From the IMG/VR virus record IMGVR_UViG_3300027974_001900, positions 1 to 64,000 of that record: 64,000 nucleotides of DNA, one strand, 5' to 3'. Shown here in pieces: positions 22,649 through 31,494 of the stretch (within the stretch, counting starts at the first letter, position 1; the number at the start of each line of letters is the position of its first letter). A program made the position numbers and the translations under genes. The notes beneath the pieces are model-generated. The model saw nothing but the letters and a program-made list of their open reading frames with translations. It did not search any database and had not been told where the DNA came from. This stretch comes from a virus.

Positions 22649-25543
22649 TTAATCTGCGAATGATGCGCCTGTATTTGTGATAAAGAAGTCAACTGCGATG
22701 TATTCAATTGCTCTTGCTGGCTTAATAAAGATCTTTGCATACATGATGTTTTGATCAATTAAGTCAGGAGTTGTTGTTGTAGAGTCCAGAACAATTCTGA
22801 AGTCTGTAACACCAAATCTAGACTTAACTTCTGCCAAGAACGGATCGGCTCTACCAACAAACTTGTTCCAAGTTGCCTCAACATTTGGCTCAAAGAGAAC
22901 ATCTTTGGAAATGATTGAGATTCCTCTCTTAACGTATAGAAGTAGTCTACGAACGTTGATTCTATCAAGAGCACTCTTAGTGGCTTGTAGAGTCTTCTGT
23001 CCGAAGATAACTAGTCCTTCGGCTGGAAATGAAGCAATTGGATTGATGCTTACATCGTATAGTTTATCTCTGTCTTGAGAGTTTAATCTGTATACAGAGT
23101 TAACTACTGTTAGACCAGAGTTCCCTAGTGATAATCCACCACGATTAAAGCCAGCTGGAGCGAACCAAGGAGCTTGTACGTTGTCTGTGTAAGACATTGC
23201 ACCTAGAGCAACAACAGAAGGAGGAATGTTAACAATCTGTCCTGTTGTATCATCAGAAATTTGAACCCAAGGATAGTAAGCTGCACCGTAGCTTGAGTTG
23301 AGGTTTCTGTTCTTGATTTGTAGAACAGTTGTATCAACATCTTGAATTCTTGCTGCCTCTGTACTTAAAGTCTTTTCATAGGAAGAGATGTAAGTAGGTT
23401 GGTTTATTGAACCAGCGGAGAGGTCAACGACTGCTAAACAGTCTCCTCTGTTCTCAGCTAATTGCATTAAATATAGAGTCAAAGGCTCATAAACTAGTCC
23501 AGGGACAGAAACAATGTTTGTTTCAATGAATTCTGGATCCTTGATTGTATCGATTGCTCTCTTGTATGTATTGTAAACATAGCTAGATTGAGCAGTAGAA
23601 CCAGCGCTGATTGCTAGGTTTCTTAGTGGTTCTTTCTCGAATACGTTAAATCCGTCAGTGCCGCCTTGTAACGGGGAACAGAAAGAACTGATTTGTTCTG
23701 TGTTTAATAGATCAATATAAGTTTTTCCTGTTGTTGCAGTATAAGCAGAACCACCTGTTCTAGAACCTGGTGTATTTGTAAACGAAATACTTGATGATGT
23801 ACCTGTTTTTACTAGTTCATCTAGAGTGAAATACCAAGAGTATTCTGTTGCGCTAGAAGCGATACCGGATACAAATTCACTCAAAGCTGTAGAACCAGCA
23901 GGTAATCTTAGTGTATCTACGTTTGATGTATCATAAACAAAAGAAGCTGTTGTTCTTGTGGATTTAAATCCAAATGAAGCTTGCTTATAGCTTGATAAAC
24001 CATCTTCGGAAGTCGTGCTTCTTACAAGTGTCTCTGGGAATGCAAGCTTGATAGCTGTCATCGAAGTTAGAGAACCCGTAGAATTAGTGGCGGATGCCAT
24101 GCTGAAGCCGTTTGCAGCTACAAGTCCTGTAGCACCACCGTCTACTGTAGTAGTAAATGTGCCACTTAAGGTAATTGGTTTTAGAGGACCAAATACTCCG
24201 AAAGGTAATGCATCTGGTGATAATGTTTGATAAAAATCTGGATGTAAATCTACTCTAATGTATTTAGAAACATTTTCGTTTGTTCCTTGTCTTATTAATT
24301 TTTGTGTAACCGAATCATAAGTGTATGATACATCACCAATCTTTCTTGAAATAAAATCAGGAGAGGTCGGATCTAAAGAGCAAGCAGTAAATGATTCTAG
24401 TTGTTTTCTGTTGTTATCAACATCGTCAATTCTTCTAACGACAACATCAAACGATCCATACTTGATTAGATCATTTACTGGCGGTTTGATATTTGAAATT
24501 TCAATTTTAACATTTGATCTTGCCCAGTCGCCGCCATCAATTGCGATAAATCTAAACAATTTTGTCATTGATGTAGCAGCGTAGCTGGTATCAGCAGCGC
24601 CCTGAACAGGTGATTGTCTAAAATACCATCCTGTTCTTGCTGCATGTGTATCTGGTGTTTCACCAAGGTGATTGCTATAATAATTCAAAGGAAGAACCAT
24701 TGCATAAAAATCAGATGAATTTGTAGATGCAGTGTTTGCTGTTCCATTTGAGCCAAATGATTCTGCATTTAGTAAGAATTGGTTTTCAAATGTTTCTCCT
24801 AACCACAAACCAGCAGGGCTGCTTGGACCAGCAATACCCGTATCACAGTTTCTTGGGCTTGTATTGAATACTTTTCTAATAAAGTTTCCAGAAGTAGAAT
24901 CAAAAGAAAATTGAACTTTTTTATTTGCATCTGTTTGTGTTGAGCCAGAAACATAAACGGTAAATTTACCAGAATCGGCTTTAATCATAACACCGTTAGA
25001 TTGTGTTAGTAATGAAGCACCAGCAACTGTACCAGATAAAATAGGAACTGAACCTGTACAATACCAAATTGCGGCTAATGTTCCAGAAATATTTGTAGCT
25101 GCTGCTGAAGAGCTTGGGAACACAAACAAACCATGAGCGCCAGCAGGAGCGCCAGCAGATGGATCATTTACTTTCCATCCAGAAAAACCAGCATTGTTTG
25201 TTGTTCCGCTGGCTTGATCGTCTTGAACACCAAGTAGTCTTACGAAATTAACTGTTTCACTGTTTGCCAACCAAGCTTGTGCAGCATAAGCAGCATAAGT
25301 TGGAGCATCATAATTTCCATCTCTCCATCCATCACCAGTAGCACCGCCACCAGCAACAGGCTCGCCAAATAACTCAACAAATTCAGAATATGAATTCACT
25401 GTTACAGGTCTTAATGCCGGACCTCTTTTTGAACGACCAATAATGGTTGGTCCAATTGGTTGTGGTTGTGCAGGAATTTGTGATTGATCTATTTCTCTTA
25501 AAAATACCCCAGGTGAAACAAATTTAAATTTCTTTACTGACAT
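22649..25543 (-). CDS. 18: Contractile tail sheath protein, gp18-like (964 aa)
   Basis: Forms the outer contractile layer of the tail. The N-terminus (KFVSPGVFLREIDQSQ) and the C-terminal half (NPIASFPAEGLVIFGQKTL, RINVRRLLLYVKRGI, then a final beta segment RAIEYIAVDFFIT) carry the sheath-family arrangement. The protein is much longer than T4 gp18 (659 aa); the extra is a Thr/Ser/Gly-rich middle (about 110-560), probably surface-exposed domains. A late-type element 26 nt before the ATG and SD AGGAGA mark it as the first gene of the tail transcript. The tube gene follows 14 nt later. Confidence 0.9.
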   Translation of the reverse strand: MSVKKFKFVSPGVFLREIDQSQIPAQPQPIGPTIIGRSKRGPALRPVTVNSYSEFVELFGEPVAGGGATGDGWRDGNYDAPTYAAYAAQAWLANSETVNFVRLLGVQDDQASGTTNNAGFSGWKVNDPSAGAPAGAHGLFVFPSSSAAATNISGTLAAIWYCTGSVPILSGTVAGASLLTQSNGVMIKADSGKFTVYVSGSTQTDANKKVQFSFDSTSGNFIRKVFNTSPRNCDTGIAGPSSPAGLWLGETFENQFLLNAESFGSNGTANTASTNSSDFYAMVLPLNYYSNHLGETPDTHAARTGWYFRQSPVQGAADTSYAATSMTKLFRFIAIDGGDWARSNVKIEISNIKPPVNDLIKYGSFDVVVRRIDDVDNNRKQLESFTACSLDPTSPDFISRKIGDVSYTYDSVTQKLIRQGTNENVSKYIRVDLHPDFYQTLSPDALPFGVFGPLKPITLSGTFTTTVDGGATGLVAANGFSMASATNSTGSLTSMTAIKLAFPETLVRSTTSEDGLSSYKQASFGFKSTRTTASFVYDTSNVDTLRLPAGSTALSEFVSGIASSATEYSWYFTLDELVKTGTSSSISFTNTPGSRTGGSAYTATTGKTYIDLLNTEQISSFCSPLQGGTDGFNVFEKEPLRNLAISAGSTAQSSYVYNTYKRAIDTIKDPEFIETNIVSVPGLVYEPLTLYLMQLAENRGDCLAVVDLSAGSINQPTYISSYEKTLSTEAARIQDVDTTVLQIKNRNLNSSYGAAYYPWVQISDDTTGQIVNIPPSVVALGAMSYTDNVQAPWFAPAGFNRGGLSLGNSGLTVVNSVYRLNSQDRDKLYDVSINPIASFPAEGLVIFGQKTLQATKSALDRINVRRLLLYVKRGISIISKDVLFEPNVEATWNKFVGRADPFLAEVKSRFGVTDFRIVLDSTTTTPDLIDQNIMYAKIFIKPARAIEYIAVDFFITNTGASFAD

Positions 25544-25569
25544 TCATCATTCTCCTATGAATAGCTCCT

Positions 25570-25579
25570 AATAAATAGT
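25570..25579 (-). promoter_or_regulatory. Late-promoter-like element ACTATTTATT
   Basis: Exact decamer 26 nt before the sheath ATG, in the 52-nt gap after the gp15-like gene. Confidence 0.65.
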
Positions 25580-25595
25580 TTTAAGAATCTCAAAA

Positions 25596-26441
25596 TCATT
25601 CTCTAAAAGGAGTATCTGGGTCACCTAAATTATTTATGTCTCCCATTATTACTCTTTCTCTTTGTATTCTAATTTTTGCTGGACCTTCTCGGTAAACTAT
25701 GTTTGGTGTCTTTTGATTTATCTCGCTTGTTGTTGTAAACCCTAAAACAGTTACTGAAAGTTTTGATTCATAAATTTTTTCATTTTCGCCAACATCTGGA
25801 GAGTTGCTAGTAAATCCATTGTCTGTTGTGGTAAACAATTCATACTTAAAGCCGCCATACTTTATTGTTTGAACATTAGAATTGTTTACTGTATTAGTCC
25901 TTTGAAATGGTGCTATCATTTCATTTAATTGTTGCATGTAAAGAGCCTTTAAAGCAATCTCATATTTTATTTCGTAATAAGATGGATAAGGAATAAATAC
26001 ATATTGATTAACTATTTCTGTATTTTGTGATTTGAAATTTGGATCTCCAAATAATCTTTGCGCTCTTGCGTTTGCAAAGTTCTTTGTTTTATCTTGTTGA
26101 ACTTTTTTCCAAATACCAAGTTGTCCATCTTTATAATCATAGGCTGCACGGAACACTCCTGGGACTGGTCTTTTATTGGCATCTGCTAAAGCAAATGAAG
26201 ATCTTTGAACTTGTATTTGTGGAAAATCAAGAAACCCGTTATTATCTCTATTATCTTTTTGTTCTTTAATTTGAAAAGCTCTTTCTCTTGAAAACCAATC
26301 AACTGGAACTTTTCTTATTCCTTCGTTTGTTGTGGCATGAACATCAACCGTTTCATTAACCCAATTATATAAAGCCATGTCGATTGTTTCAAAAGTCGAA
26401 ACTGGTGTTGGATTATCTTGTTGTTTGTATGATGTATCCAT
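25596..26441 (-). CDS. 15: Tail sheath stabiliser / tail completion protein, gp15-like
   Basis: T4 gp15 (272 aa) forms the ring at the top of the tail that joins the head. The 281 residues have the matching plan: an N-terminal TIDMALYNWVNETVDV helix, FSRERAFQIKEQKD, QRSSFALADANKRP, and KYEIALKALYMQQLNEM, then beta-rich segments. It is between the gp14-like gene and the sheath, as in T4-like phages, and has the length of the family. The name rests on place, size and pattern; the sequence shows no diagnostic residue. Confidence 0.7.
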   Translation of the reverse strand: MDTSYKQQDNPTPVSTFETIDMALYNWVNETVDVHATTNEGIRKVPVDWFSRERAFQIKEQKDNRDNNGFLDFPQIQVQRSSFALADANKRPVPGVFRAAYDYKDGQLGIWKKVQQDKTKNFANARAQRLFGDPNFKSQNTEIVNQYVFIPYPSYYEIKYEIALKALYMQQLNEMIAPFQRTNTVNNSNVQTIKYGGFKYELFTTTDNGFTSNSPDVGENEKIYESKLSVTVLGFTTTSEINQKTPNIVYREGPAKIRIQRERVIMGDINNLGDPDTPFRE

Positions 26442-26498
26442 TTATATACCTTTCTTAGTTAAATATAATTCTTAATGATTTTCTTTTCTTTGATTCTT

Positions 26499-26585
26499 CT
26501 ATCGGGATGGTTTCATAATCATCTCTTTTCTTTTCATATTAACTTCGTTAAGAAGTTTTTTGTTTTCAAAAATTATTCTAATCAT
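26499..26585 (-). CDS. Possible 28-aa peptide coupled to gp14-like gene
   Basis: The ATG overlaps the stop of the gp14-like gene (ATGA) and the frame runs 28 codons (MIRIIFENKKLLNEV..., basic, Met/Lys-rich) to TAG. It fills most of the 140-nt gap before the gp15-like gene; the remainder (26442-26498) shows no other feature besides the gp15 SD (AAAGG). No family is recognisable. The coupled start is the only support, so it may be a chance frame. Confidence 0.35.
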   Translation of the reverse strand: MIRIIFENKKLLNEVNMKRKEMIMKPSR

Positions 26586-27079
26586 TGTGCGTTGAATAAT
26601 CCTTTTCTGCTCTTAATACAGGTTGCTGTGATCTCAACTCTATTTTCTGTTTGACCATATGGAGAAGCTGGTTCTGATAACTTGACTATTTCATAAAGAA
26701 TATTATTATGTAAAACAAAATCACCTTCTCTAACATAAACATCTTGATCTTCTGTCAATCTTCTCTTATGGAAATGGATAGTCATTGTTGTATCCTTTTC
26801 CAAACCAAATTTATCTACTTTTGTTTCTATATACTTACCAGAAAACTCTACGAAAGCATAAACTCTAACTGGCGGAAGAAATGTTTTAACAATTGCTTCA
26901 CCATAGAGAGGGTGGAACTCTGTCCTATCAATATCGATAGGATAATATAGAACTGGCTGACCGCTTACTCTTTCAGCAACTTCTGAGACAACTTGCTTAT
27001 TAAAATCCCTTTCAGGCTGATTGATAAACATCGGAACTGGAGGAGCTGCTGGTTGTGTGAACTGGTTTCTTTTAGCCAT
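26582..27079 (-). CDS. 14: Neck protein, gp14-like
   Basis: The 165 residues fit the shorter gp14 type seen in marine T4-like phages (T4 gp14 is 256 aa), which with gp13 closes the filled head. Features are an N-terminal PPVPMFINQPERDFN, YYPIDIDRTEFHPLYGEA, VYAFVEFSGKYIE, and a beta-rich end with GDFVLHNNILYEIVKL. It follows the GIY-YIG endonuclease gene, whose end overlaps this start by 8 nt, and precedes the gp15-like gene. Confidence 0.65.
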   Translation of the reverse strand: MAKRNQFTQPAAPPVPMFINQPERDFNKQVVSEVAERVSGQPVLYYPIDIDRTEFHPLYGEAIVKTFLPPVRVYAFVEFSGKYIETKVDKFGLEKDTTMTIHFHKRRLTEDQDVYVREGDFVLHNNILYEIVKLSEPASPYGQTENRVEITATCIKSRKGLFNAQ

Positions 27080-27719
27080 TTAAATTATCCTTTGTATTTT
27101 GTTCTTTCCAACTTCTTCCTGCTGTTATGTTGCTAACAGACGCTAAACAAATATTAAATTTAGTGGCAATTTCTTTAGAGGTTTCTCCGCTTTCATATAA
27201 TTTTCTAATCTGTCTTACACTTTCCCAACTTAATTTTGCGGAAGGATTTTTATCTCCCATTAGACTTTCTGGGTGCGCTTTTCTATAATTATTTTCCGAG
27301 ATTCTCTTTTTGTGTTCTTCTGAAAATTTAATTCCCTTTCTTTTAAGAGACATTTTTAATTTTGTTTCTTCTGTTGCTTTTTTGCCTACATTAGCTAGTG
27401 CTAATTTCAATTTGTGACTTTCAGATTTTATTTGTCTTCCACCAGAAAAAGTTGTTTTATTATATTCTGGTTTTAATTCATTGATTGCTTTTTCTTCTCT
27501 TTCTATTAATAAATTTTCTTCGCATTCTTCTAAAATAAAGAATTTAAAATTATTTTCTCCATACTTATTCCAAGAACTTTGAAGATGCGAATTACCGTGT
27601 CTATTATTTTTTAAATCACCCCTATGTTTCCGCCACCGTTTATGGACTTCTTTACTAGAACCGACATAGCGTTTACCGTTTGATAAATTTTCTATTATAT
27701 AAATTCCACTTATTTTCAT
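27072..27719 (-). CDS. GIY-YIG homing endonuclease, free-standing
   Basis: Selfish endonuclease that cuts intron- or gene-free alleles. The 215 residues start with a GIY-YIG domain (GIYIIENLSNGKRYVGSS, with an Arg and Glu further on: KRWRKHR, LIEREEKAINELKPEYN). Basic NUMOD-type DNA-binding repeats follow (SEEHKKRISE, HPESLMGDKNPSAKLS), and a helix-turn-helix closes (TSKEIATKFNICLASVSNI). It sits between the neck genes gp13 and gp14, begins one base after the gp13 stop and overlaps the gp14 start by 8 nt, so it was inserted without breaking either gene. No intron signs are seen around it. Confidence 0.92.
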   Translation of the reverse strand: MKISGIYIIENLSNGKRYVGSSKEVHKRWRKHRGDLKNNRHGNSHLQSSWNKYGENNFKFFILEECEENLLIEREEKAINELKPEYNKTTFSGGRQIKSESHKLKLALANVGKKATEETKLKMSLKRKGIKFSEEHKKRISENNYRKAHPESLMGDKNPSAKLSWESVRQIRKLYESGETSKEIATKFNICLASVSNITAGRSWKEQNTKDNLNG

Positions 27720-29030
27720 TTAGCACCCCAAGATATTAGCAACCAACGGAATTTGAGAAGCTAAACATAACAAAAAGCTTCCTACAAAGATTGGAAGTGG
27801 TGCATACTTCATTGTTTCAGCGGCATTCTTGGCTATACCAGCTTGTGTTTCTGTAATCTTGGCATAGGTTAATTCGTCAAGAACCTTAACAAGTTCATCT
27901 CTTAGTTTATCTTTTTCGTCTTTTGCTTCTGACGCTAATGCCGTGGCATTTAGAGTAATTGTAACACCAGGAGAAGGAACGTTACCGCCAAACTTACCAC
28001 GAATCTGACTTAACATTTCTTTTGATAAAGCTAGCGCATATCTTCTGATCCATTGCTTTCCTATGCTGTTGATGTTAGTATATGGTATGTTCTCGAAAGG
28101 TAGAGTGTTTAGGTTATTGACGCCACCAATTCCATCGTTTGTTGTACCAGCCTGCCAAGCGTCAGGAACGATGTAAAATCTAAAATACATCTTTGATACA
28201 TCTGTAGCTGCTGGTACTGGATAAAGCCTTAATTTGTTATCTACAATCTCATAAGAGTGATGGGATGTTCTTGTATAGATTGAATCTTCATACATCATAG
28301 CTTGTAGTTTATTCTGCCACGTTGGAACAACCTCAAAAGTAGAGTCATCAGTATACATACCATAAGTTGTCATGTTACCAATAACGTTAATACCGCCATA
28401 GTAGGCAAAAAATCTCCACATGGCTCTTGGAGTAATATAGTAAACTCTAGTTACGACTGCTCTCTTCCCCATTAGTTCTGGGTGCCCAGACGCACTTAAT
28501 GCGGTATCTGCTGCTGTTTGTAAATCATAATCTTGAACACTAGAGGTTAAATTAATTGATGCTGAATAAACAGGAACATCGCCACCGACTCCAACAGAAG
28601 CTCCAAAACCTTTGGCAACATTTCTTGGTAATTGTGCTTGGAATCTTGGGAACTTTAGTGCAACACTACTTCCAGTTGGTCCAGATAATAAATGTCCAAG
28701 ATGATCAAAAGTTCCTGTCGTTGCACCAAGCATGTTTGGTAAAGAATTCTTTGCCTGATGAATGTTTACAAGATAAGAATATTCCATACAGGCAGCTTGA
28801 TAAGCTGCATAAACATTTTGATTTGTTAATTCAATATCTAATACGTCACCACCAAGCATCTTATAAACATAGGCTACTTGCTCTGCAGCTCCAGATAAAA
28901 AATATTGGTCTGTACTATATTCTGCTATGTTAAACGGTAATGAAGTAGCTGCTACTGCTGCTGCTGTTGAAGAAGCAGATAATCTTACAGTTGTCGTTGT
29001 CGATGCTGGGGTAAGAACGGGTAATGCCAT
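27720..29030 (-). CDS. 13: Neck protein, gp13-like
   Basis: The 436 residues match the gp13-type neck protein. The N-terminus is Thr/Ala/Ser-rich, then come AYVYKMLGGDVLDIELTNQ and YAAYQAACMEYSYLVNIHQAKN, found in the family as the helical platform that meets the portal. Strand-rich parts follow (VYSASINLTSSVQDYDL, VVTRVYYITPRAMWRFF, LRLYPVPAATDVSKMYF), and a final helical region (SEAKDEKDKLRDELVKVLDEL). The last 20 residues are hydrophobic (FVGSFLLCLASQIPLV) and odd for a soluble neck protein. A late-type element lies 18 nt before the ATG, inside the end of the lytic transglycosylase gene. Confidence 0.7.
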   Translation of the reverse strand: MALPVLTPASTTTTVRLSASSTAAAVAATSLPFNIAEYSTDQYFLSGAAEQVAYVYKMLGGDVLDIELTNQNVYAAYQAACMEYSYLVNIHQAKNSLPNMLGATTGTFDHLGHLLSGPTGSSVALKFPRFQAQLPRNVAKGFGASVGVGGDVPVYSASINLTSSVQDYDLQTAADTALSASGHPELMGKRAVVTRVYYITPRAMWRFFAYYGGINVIGNMTTYGMYTDDSTFEVVPTWQNKLQAMMYEDSIYTRTSHHSYEIVDNKLRLYPVPAATDVSKMYFRFYIVPDAWQAGTTNDGIGGVNNLNTLPFENIPYTNINSIGKQWIRRYALALSKEMLSQIRGKFGGNVPSPGVTITLNATALASEAKDEKDKLRDELVKVLDELTYAKITETQAGIAKNAAETMKYAPLPIFVGSFLLCLASQIPLVANILGC

Positions 29031-29497
29031 AAATTATTTCTCCACTTAACTAAATAGTCCTTGTTATCTAAATAAGTATTAATGAACCCACCTATTATAG
29101 AACAACTCGGAATGTTTAATCTTTTAAATTGGATATTTCTTCCCAGAACAGAATTGGCATAGCCAACTCCACATTTGCCTTTTAAACCAGCATTACCACA
29201 ATTATATGCAGCAAGAGCCAGCTTCATATTGCCGGATCTTCGCTTCCAATAACGAATGGCTCTTGTGCCAACGATTCTATTGATGTAAGGAATTCTTAAA
29301 AGCTGTCTTGGCACTGGTGAATAACGATAATCGATTTGCATCACGCCCGTGCAGTATGTATTACTTTTAACGAATATATTTCCTCTTGATTCCTGATATT
29401 CAATAGAGTCGATTATTTTGTTGCTTATCTCCGGATCATTGGCTCTGCAAGTGAGCAATAAGCTGATCCAGAAACTCAGCTTAAAAATAACAAACAT
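28985..29497 (-). CDS. Secreted lytic transglycosylase (SLT-type), putative lysis or virion muralytic enzyme
   Basis: Cleaves glycan strands of peptidoglycan. The 170-aa chain has an N-terminal hydrophobic signal (MFVIFKLSFWISLLLTC), then an SLT fold: catalytic Glu in EYQESRGN, GVMQIDYRYSP, and LALAAYNCGNAGLKG. The family pattern ESRxNPxA ... GxMQIxP ... AAYNxG is complete. The last 46 nt overlap the gp13 gene in another frame, and the gp13 late element lies inside this coding region. The ATG at 29497 has no clear SD. The Cys at the end of the hydrophobic segment suggests a lipoprotein site, but Thr precedes it, so a plain signal peptide or signal-arrest helix is as likely. Confidence 0.8.
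   Translation of the reverse strand: MFVIFKLSFWISLLLTCRANDPEISNKIIDSIEYQESRGNIFVKSNTYCTGVMQIDYRYSPVPRQLLRIPYINRIVGTRAIRYWKRRSGNMKLALAAYNCGNAGLKGKCGVGYANSVLGRNIQFKRLNIPSCSIIGGFINTYLDNKDYLVKWRNNLWHYPFLPQHRQRQL
29049..29058 (-). promoter_or_regulatory. Late-promoter-like element ACTATTTAGT
   Basis: One mismatch from the decamer; 18 nt before the gp13 ATG and inside the transglycosylase reading frame. Confidence 0.5.
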
Positions 29498-29513
29498 TGT
29501 TATAAGTAGTTTC

Positions 29514-29554
29514 TAAAAACACAAAACCCCTGTCAAGTTTCCCTGACAGGGGTT
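29514..29554 (-). terminator. Intrinsic terminator after the major capsid gene
   Basis: An 11-bp perfect stem (AACCCCTGTCA / TGACAGGGGTT, 29525-29535 and 29544-29554), 8-nt loop, then TTTTGTGTTTTT on the minus strand. It lies 23 nt after the capsid stop and separates the most abundant head mRNA from the lytic transglycosylase gene. Confidence 0.9.
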
Positions 29555-29577
29555 CTGCTTAATTAACCCTTAGTTGA

Positions 29578-31464
29578 TTAACCAATTAGGTCGGCAACAA
29601 CTACTAGACCAAACATGTCTGGACGAACCATCTTCTTGGCGTAGCGAGTCATTAGACCCTTTCTTGGTACAAAGTCTTCTGTACCAAAGATTGTTGGTGT
29701 AATCATTAGTGGTACGTATGGAGCGTAGACATAACCACTTTCGAGGAATGCCTTGCCTCTACGACCAACGAGGATTAGGTTGCGTGGGAAGTATGGATCA
29801 ACATAGAGATCCCACTTCTTGCTGAGGCTACCAGCCTTGACTGCGCCAACTGAACCGCCCTTTAGATCTTCCATGCTGACATCAGCGCGGAAACCAGAGG
29901 TGAATTCTAGGATGTTGGCAACTTCAGGTGAAGTTACAAGAAAGTTCGCACCACCACGTCTTGTCTTTCTGTGGATTTGAGCTGAAACGTCATTAATTGT
30001 TTCAATGAGTGTTTCATACCACATGCTGACATTGCCTGTGAAGTCCGGTGGAGCACCGACTGATGTGATGCTTGCGCCTGAATCACGGTTGACGAACTTA
30101 CCTGGTCTGCGGCTCCAGTACTTGACTGCAGCTGTTGCACCCTTAACGAGATCGTTGAGGATTTCTTGATCAATTTCAAGAGCAACGTGTTCAGATAGGA
30201 TGCTTGTTAGCTCAACTTCAGCATCAAGGTTGTGGTAAGCGTTTAGGTCTTGACCTAATTCTGGTGACCACTTGGCCTTGAGTTTCTTGGTTTGAGCTGT
30301 TACAGCGATGCTATCGACTTTGATATCGATTTCTGGGATTGTAGCATTAAAGCCAGTTGCGCTAGTTGGAGTGTAGTTTGAACCACTACCGGCACCTTCA
30401 AGATACAATGATTCAGCAATTGATCCCAAAGTATTACCACCTGGTGATACTCCATCTCTGACTGCAAATGTTACTAGCGGTGTAGCTGAACGAGCAACCA
30501 TTGTTGCCAAGTCTATTGCTTTGGCAGCAGTTGCTGAACCTGTTGCTTGAACAACGAATAACAAGCCAGCTGTAGTGGAGTTGAGAGAAACAAGACCATT
30601 ACTTCCGACAAAAGCTCCCTTTGTTAATCTTCTTACTATTGAGCCAGTTGTTGGGTATAATTTATGTGGACTATCAGAACCAACTGTTGGTGAGAAAGTA
30701 ATGATATTCTTCATATCAAGATTTGCTGCAGCTGCTGGAAGTGTGCTACCTGTTACAACAAATACTGCAACAGCTTGACCTACTAGATCTGCATCATAGT
30801 CTACTAATTGCGATAATGTTGTAGCATTTGGGAAAATTGTTGCAGCAGGACCAGTTAATGTGCTGACAAGAGCAGCGTCATCACCAACTCCGCCACCAAC
30901 AGTTCCAGATGCAATACAAACAAATGCAGCATTTCCCGCTCCTGATCCAGTAGGAGATGAAAAGCCGTTATTTAGTGAGTAGAAGCTTTTTTCTAGGTTT
31001 TGAACACCATTGCTATCAACACCAGTTAAGCTAACACCACCAGTGATTTGGCTAGCTACAACGTTACCACCGTAAATAGATTGAGCACCAATTGCACCTA
31101 CATTTGTTTTACTTGCTGTATCATTGCTATATGTAAAATCAAGGAAGAAGATTAGACCGGATGGTAGGCTCATTGGTTGAACTGCTACGAGTTCATTTGC
31201 AATTAGACCACCGAATACGCGTCTAACAATTGGGAATGCAACTGCAGCAAAACCTTCAACGTCACCAGCGGACATTGTGGAAGCTTCACGGAGTAGTTCC
31301 TTTGCTTGATTTTCTAATAGACGTGACATTGTTGTTCTTGTTACGTCGCTATCGATTCCTTCGAGTAGACCTGTTCTCTCCCATTTCTTTGAGAGGGCAG
31401 CGCCTTCACGAAGGAGATTTCTTTCTACAATATTTTCTGTTAATCTTTCGACTATACTTGCCAT
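29578..31464 (-). CDS. 23: Major capsid protein, gp23-like (628 aa)
   Basis: Main shell protein, HK97 fold. The N-terminal 60 residues (SIVERLTENIVERNLLREG to KELLREAST) look like the T4 delta domain, with LLRE-A at residues 57-61 a good gp21-type cut site ((L/I)xE). T4 cuts after residue 65. The mature region ends in SLSKKWDLYVDPYFPRNL and LVGRRGKAFLESGYVYAPYVP, then PTIFGTEDFVPRKGLMTRYAKK, the usual gp23 ending. It is about 107 residues longer than T4 gp23 (521), the excess being Ala/Ser/Thr-rich near residues 140-350. The SD is AAAGGAGA; it follows the scaffold gene by 30 nt. Confidence 0.93.
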   Translation of the reverse strand: MASIVERLTENIVERNLLREGAALSKKWERTGLLEGIDSDVTRTTMSRLLENQAKELLREASTMSAGDVEGFAAVAFPIVRRVFGGLIANELVAVQPMSLPSGLIFFLDFTYSNDTASKTNVGAIGAQSIYGGNVVASQITGGVSLTGVDSNGVQNLEKSFYSLNNGFSSPTGSGAGNAAFVCIASGTVGGGVGDDAALVSTLTGPAATIFPNATTLSQLVDYDADLVGQAVAVFVVTGSTLPAAAANLDMKNIITFSPTVGSDSPHKLYPTTGSIVRRLTKGAFVGSNGLVSLNSTTAGLLFVVQATGSATAAKAIDLATMVARSATPLVTFAVRDGVSPGGNTLGSIAESLYLEGAGSGSNYTPTSATGFNATIPEIDIKVDSIAVTAQTKKLKAKWSPELGQDLNAYHNLDAEVELTSILSEHVALEIDQEILNDLVKGATAAVKYWSRRPGKFVNRDSGASITSVGAPPDFTGNVSMWYETLIETINDVSAQIHRKTRRGGANFLVTSPEVANILEFTSGFRADVSMEDLKGGSVGAVKAGSLSKKWDLYVDPYFPRNLILVGRRGKAFLESGYVYAPYVPLMITPTIFGTEDFVPRKGLMTRYAKKMVRPDMFGLVVVADLIG

Positions 31465-31494
31465 TGTTTTATCTCCTTTGATAAAGTTAAGTTA

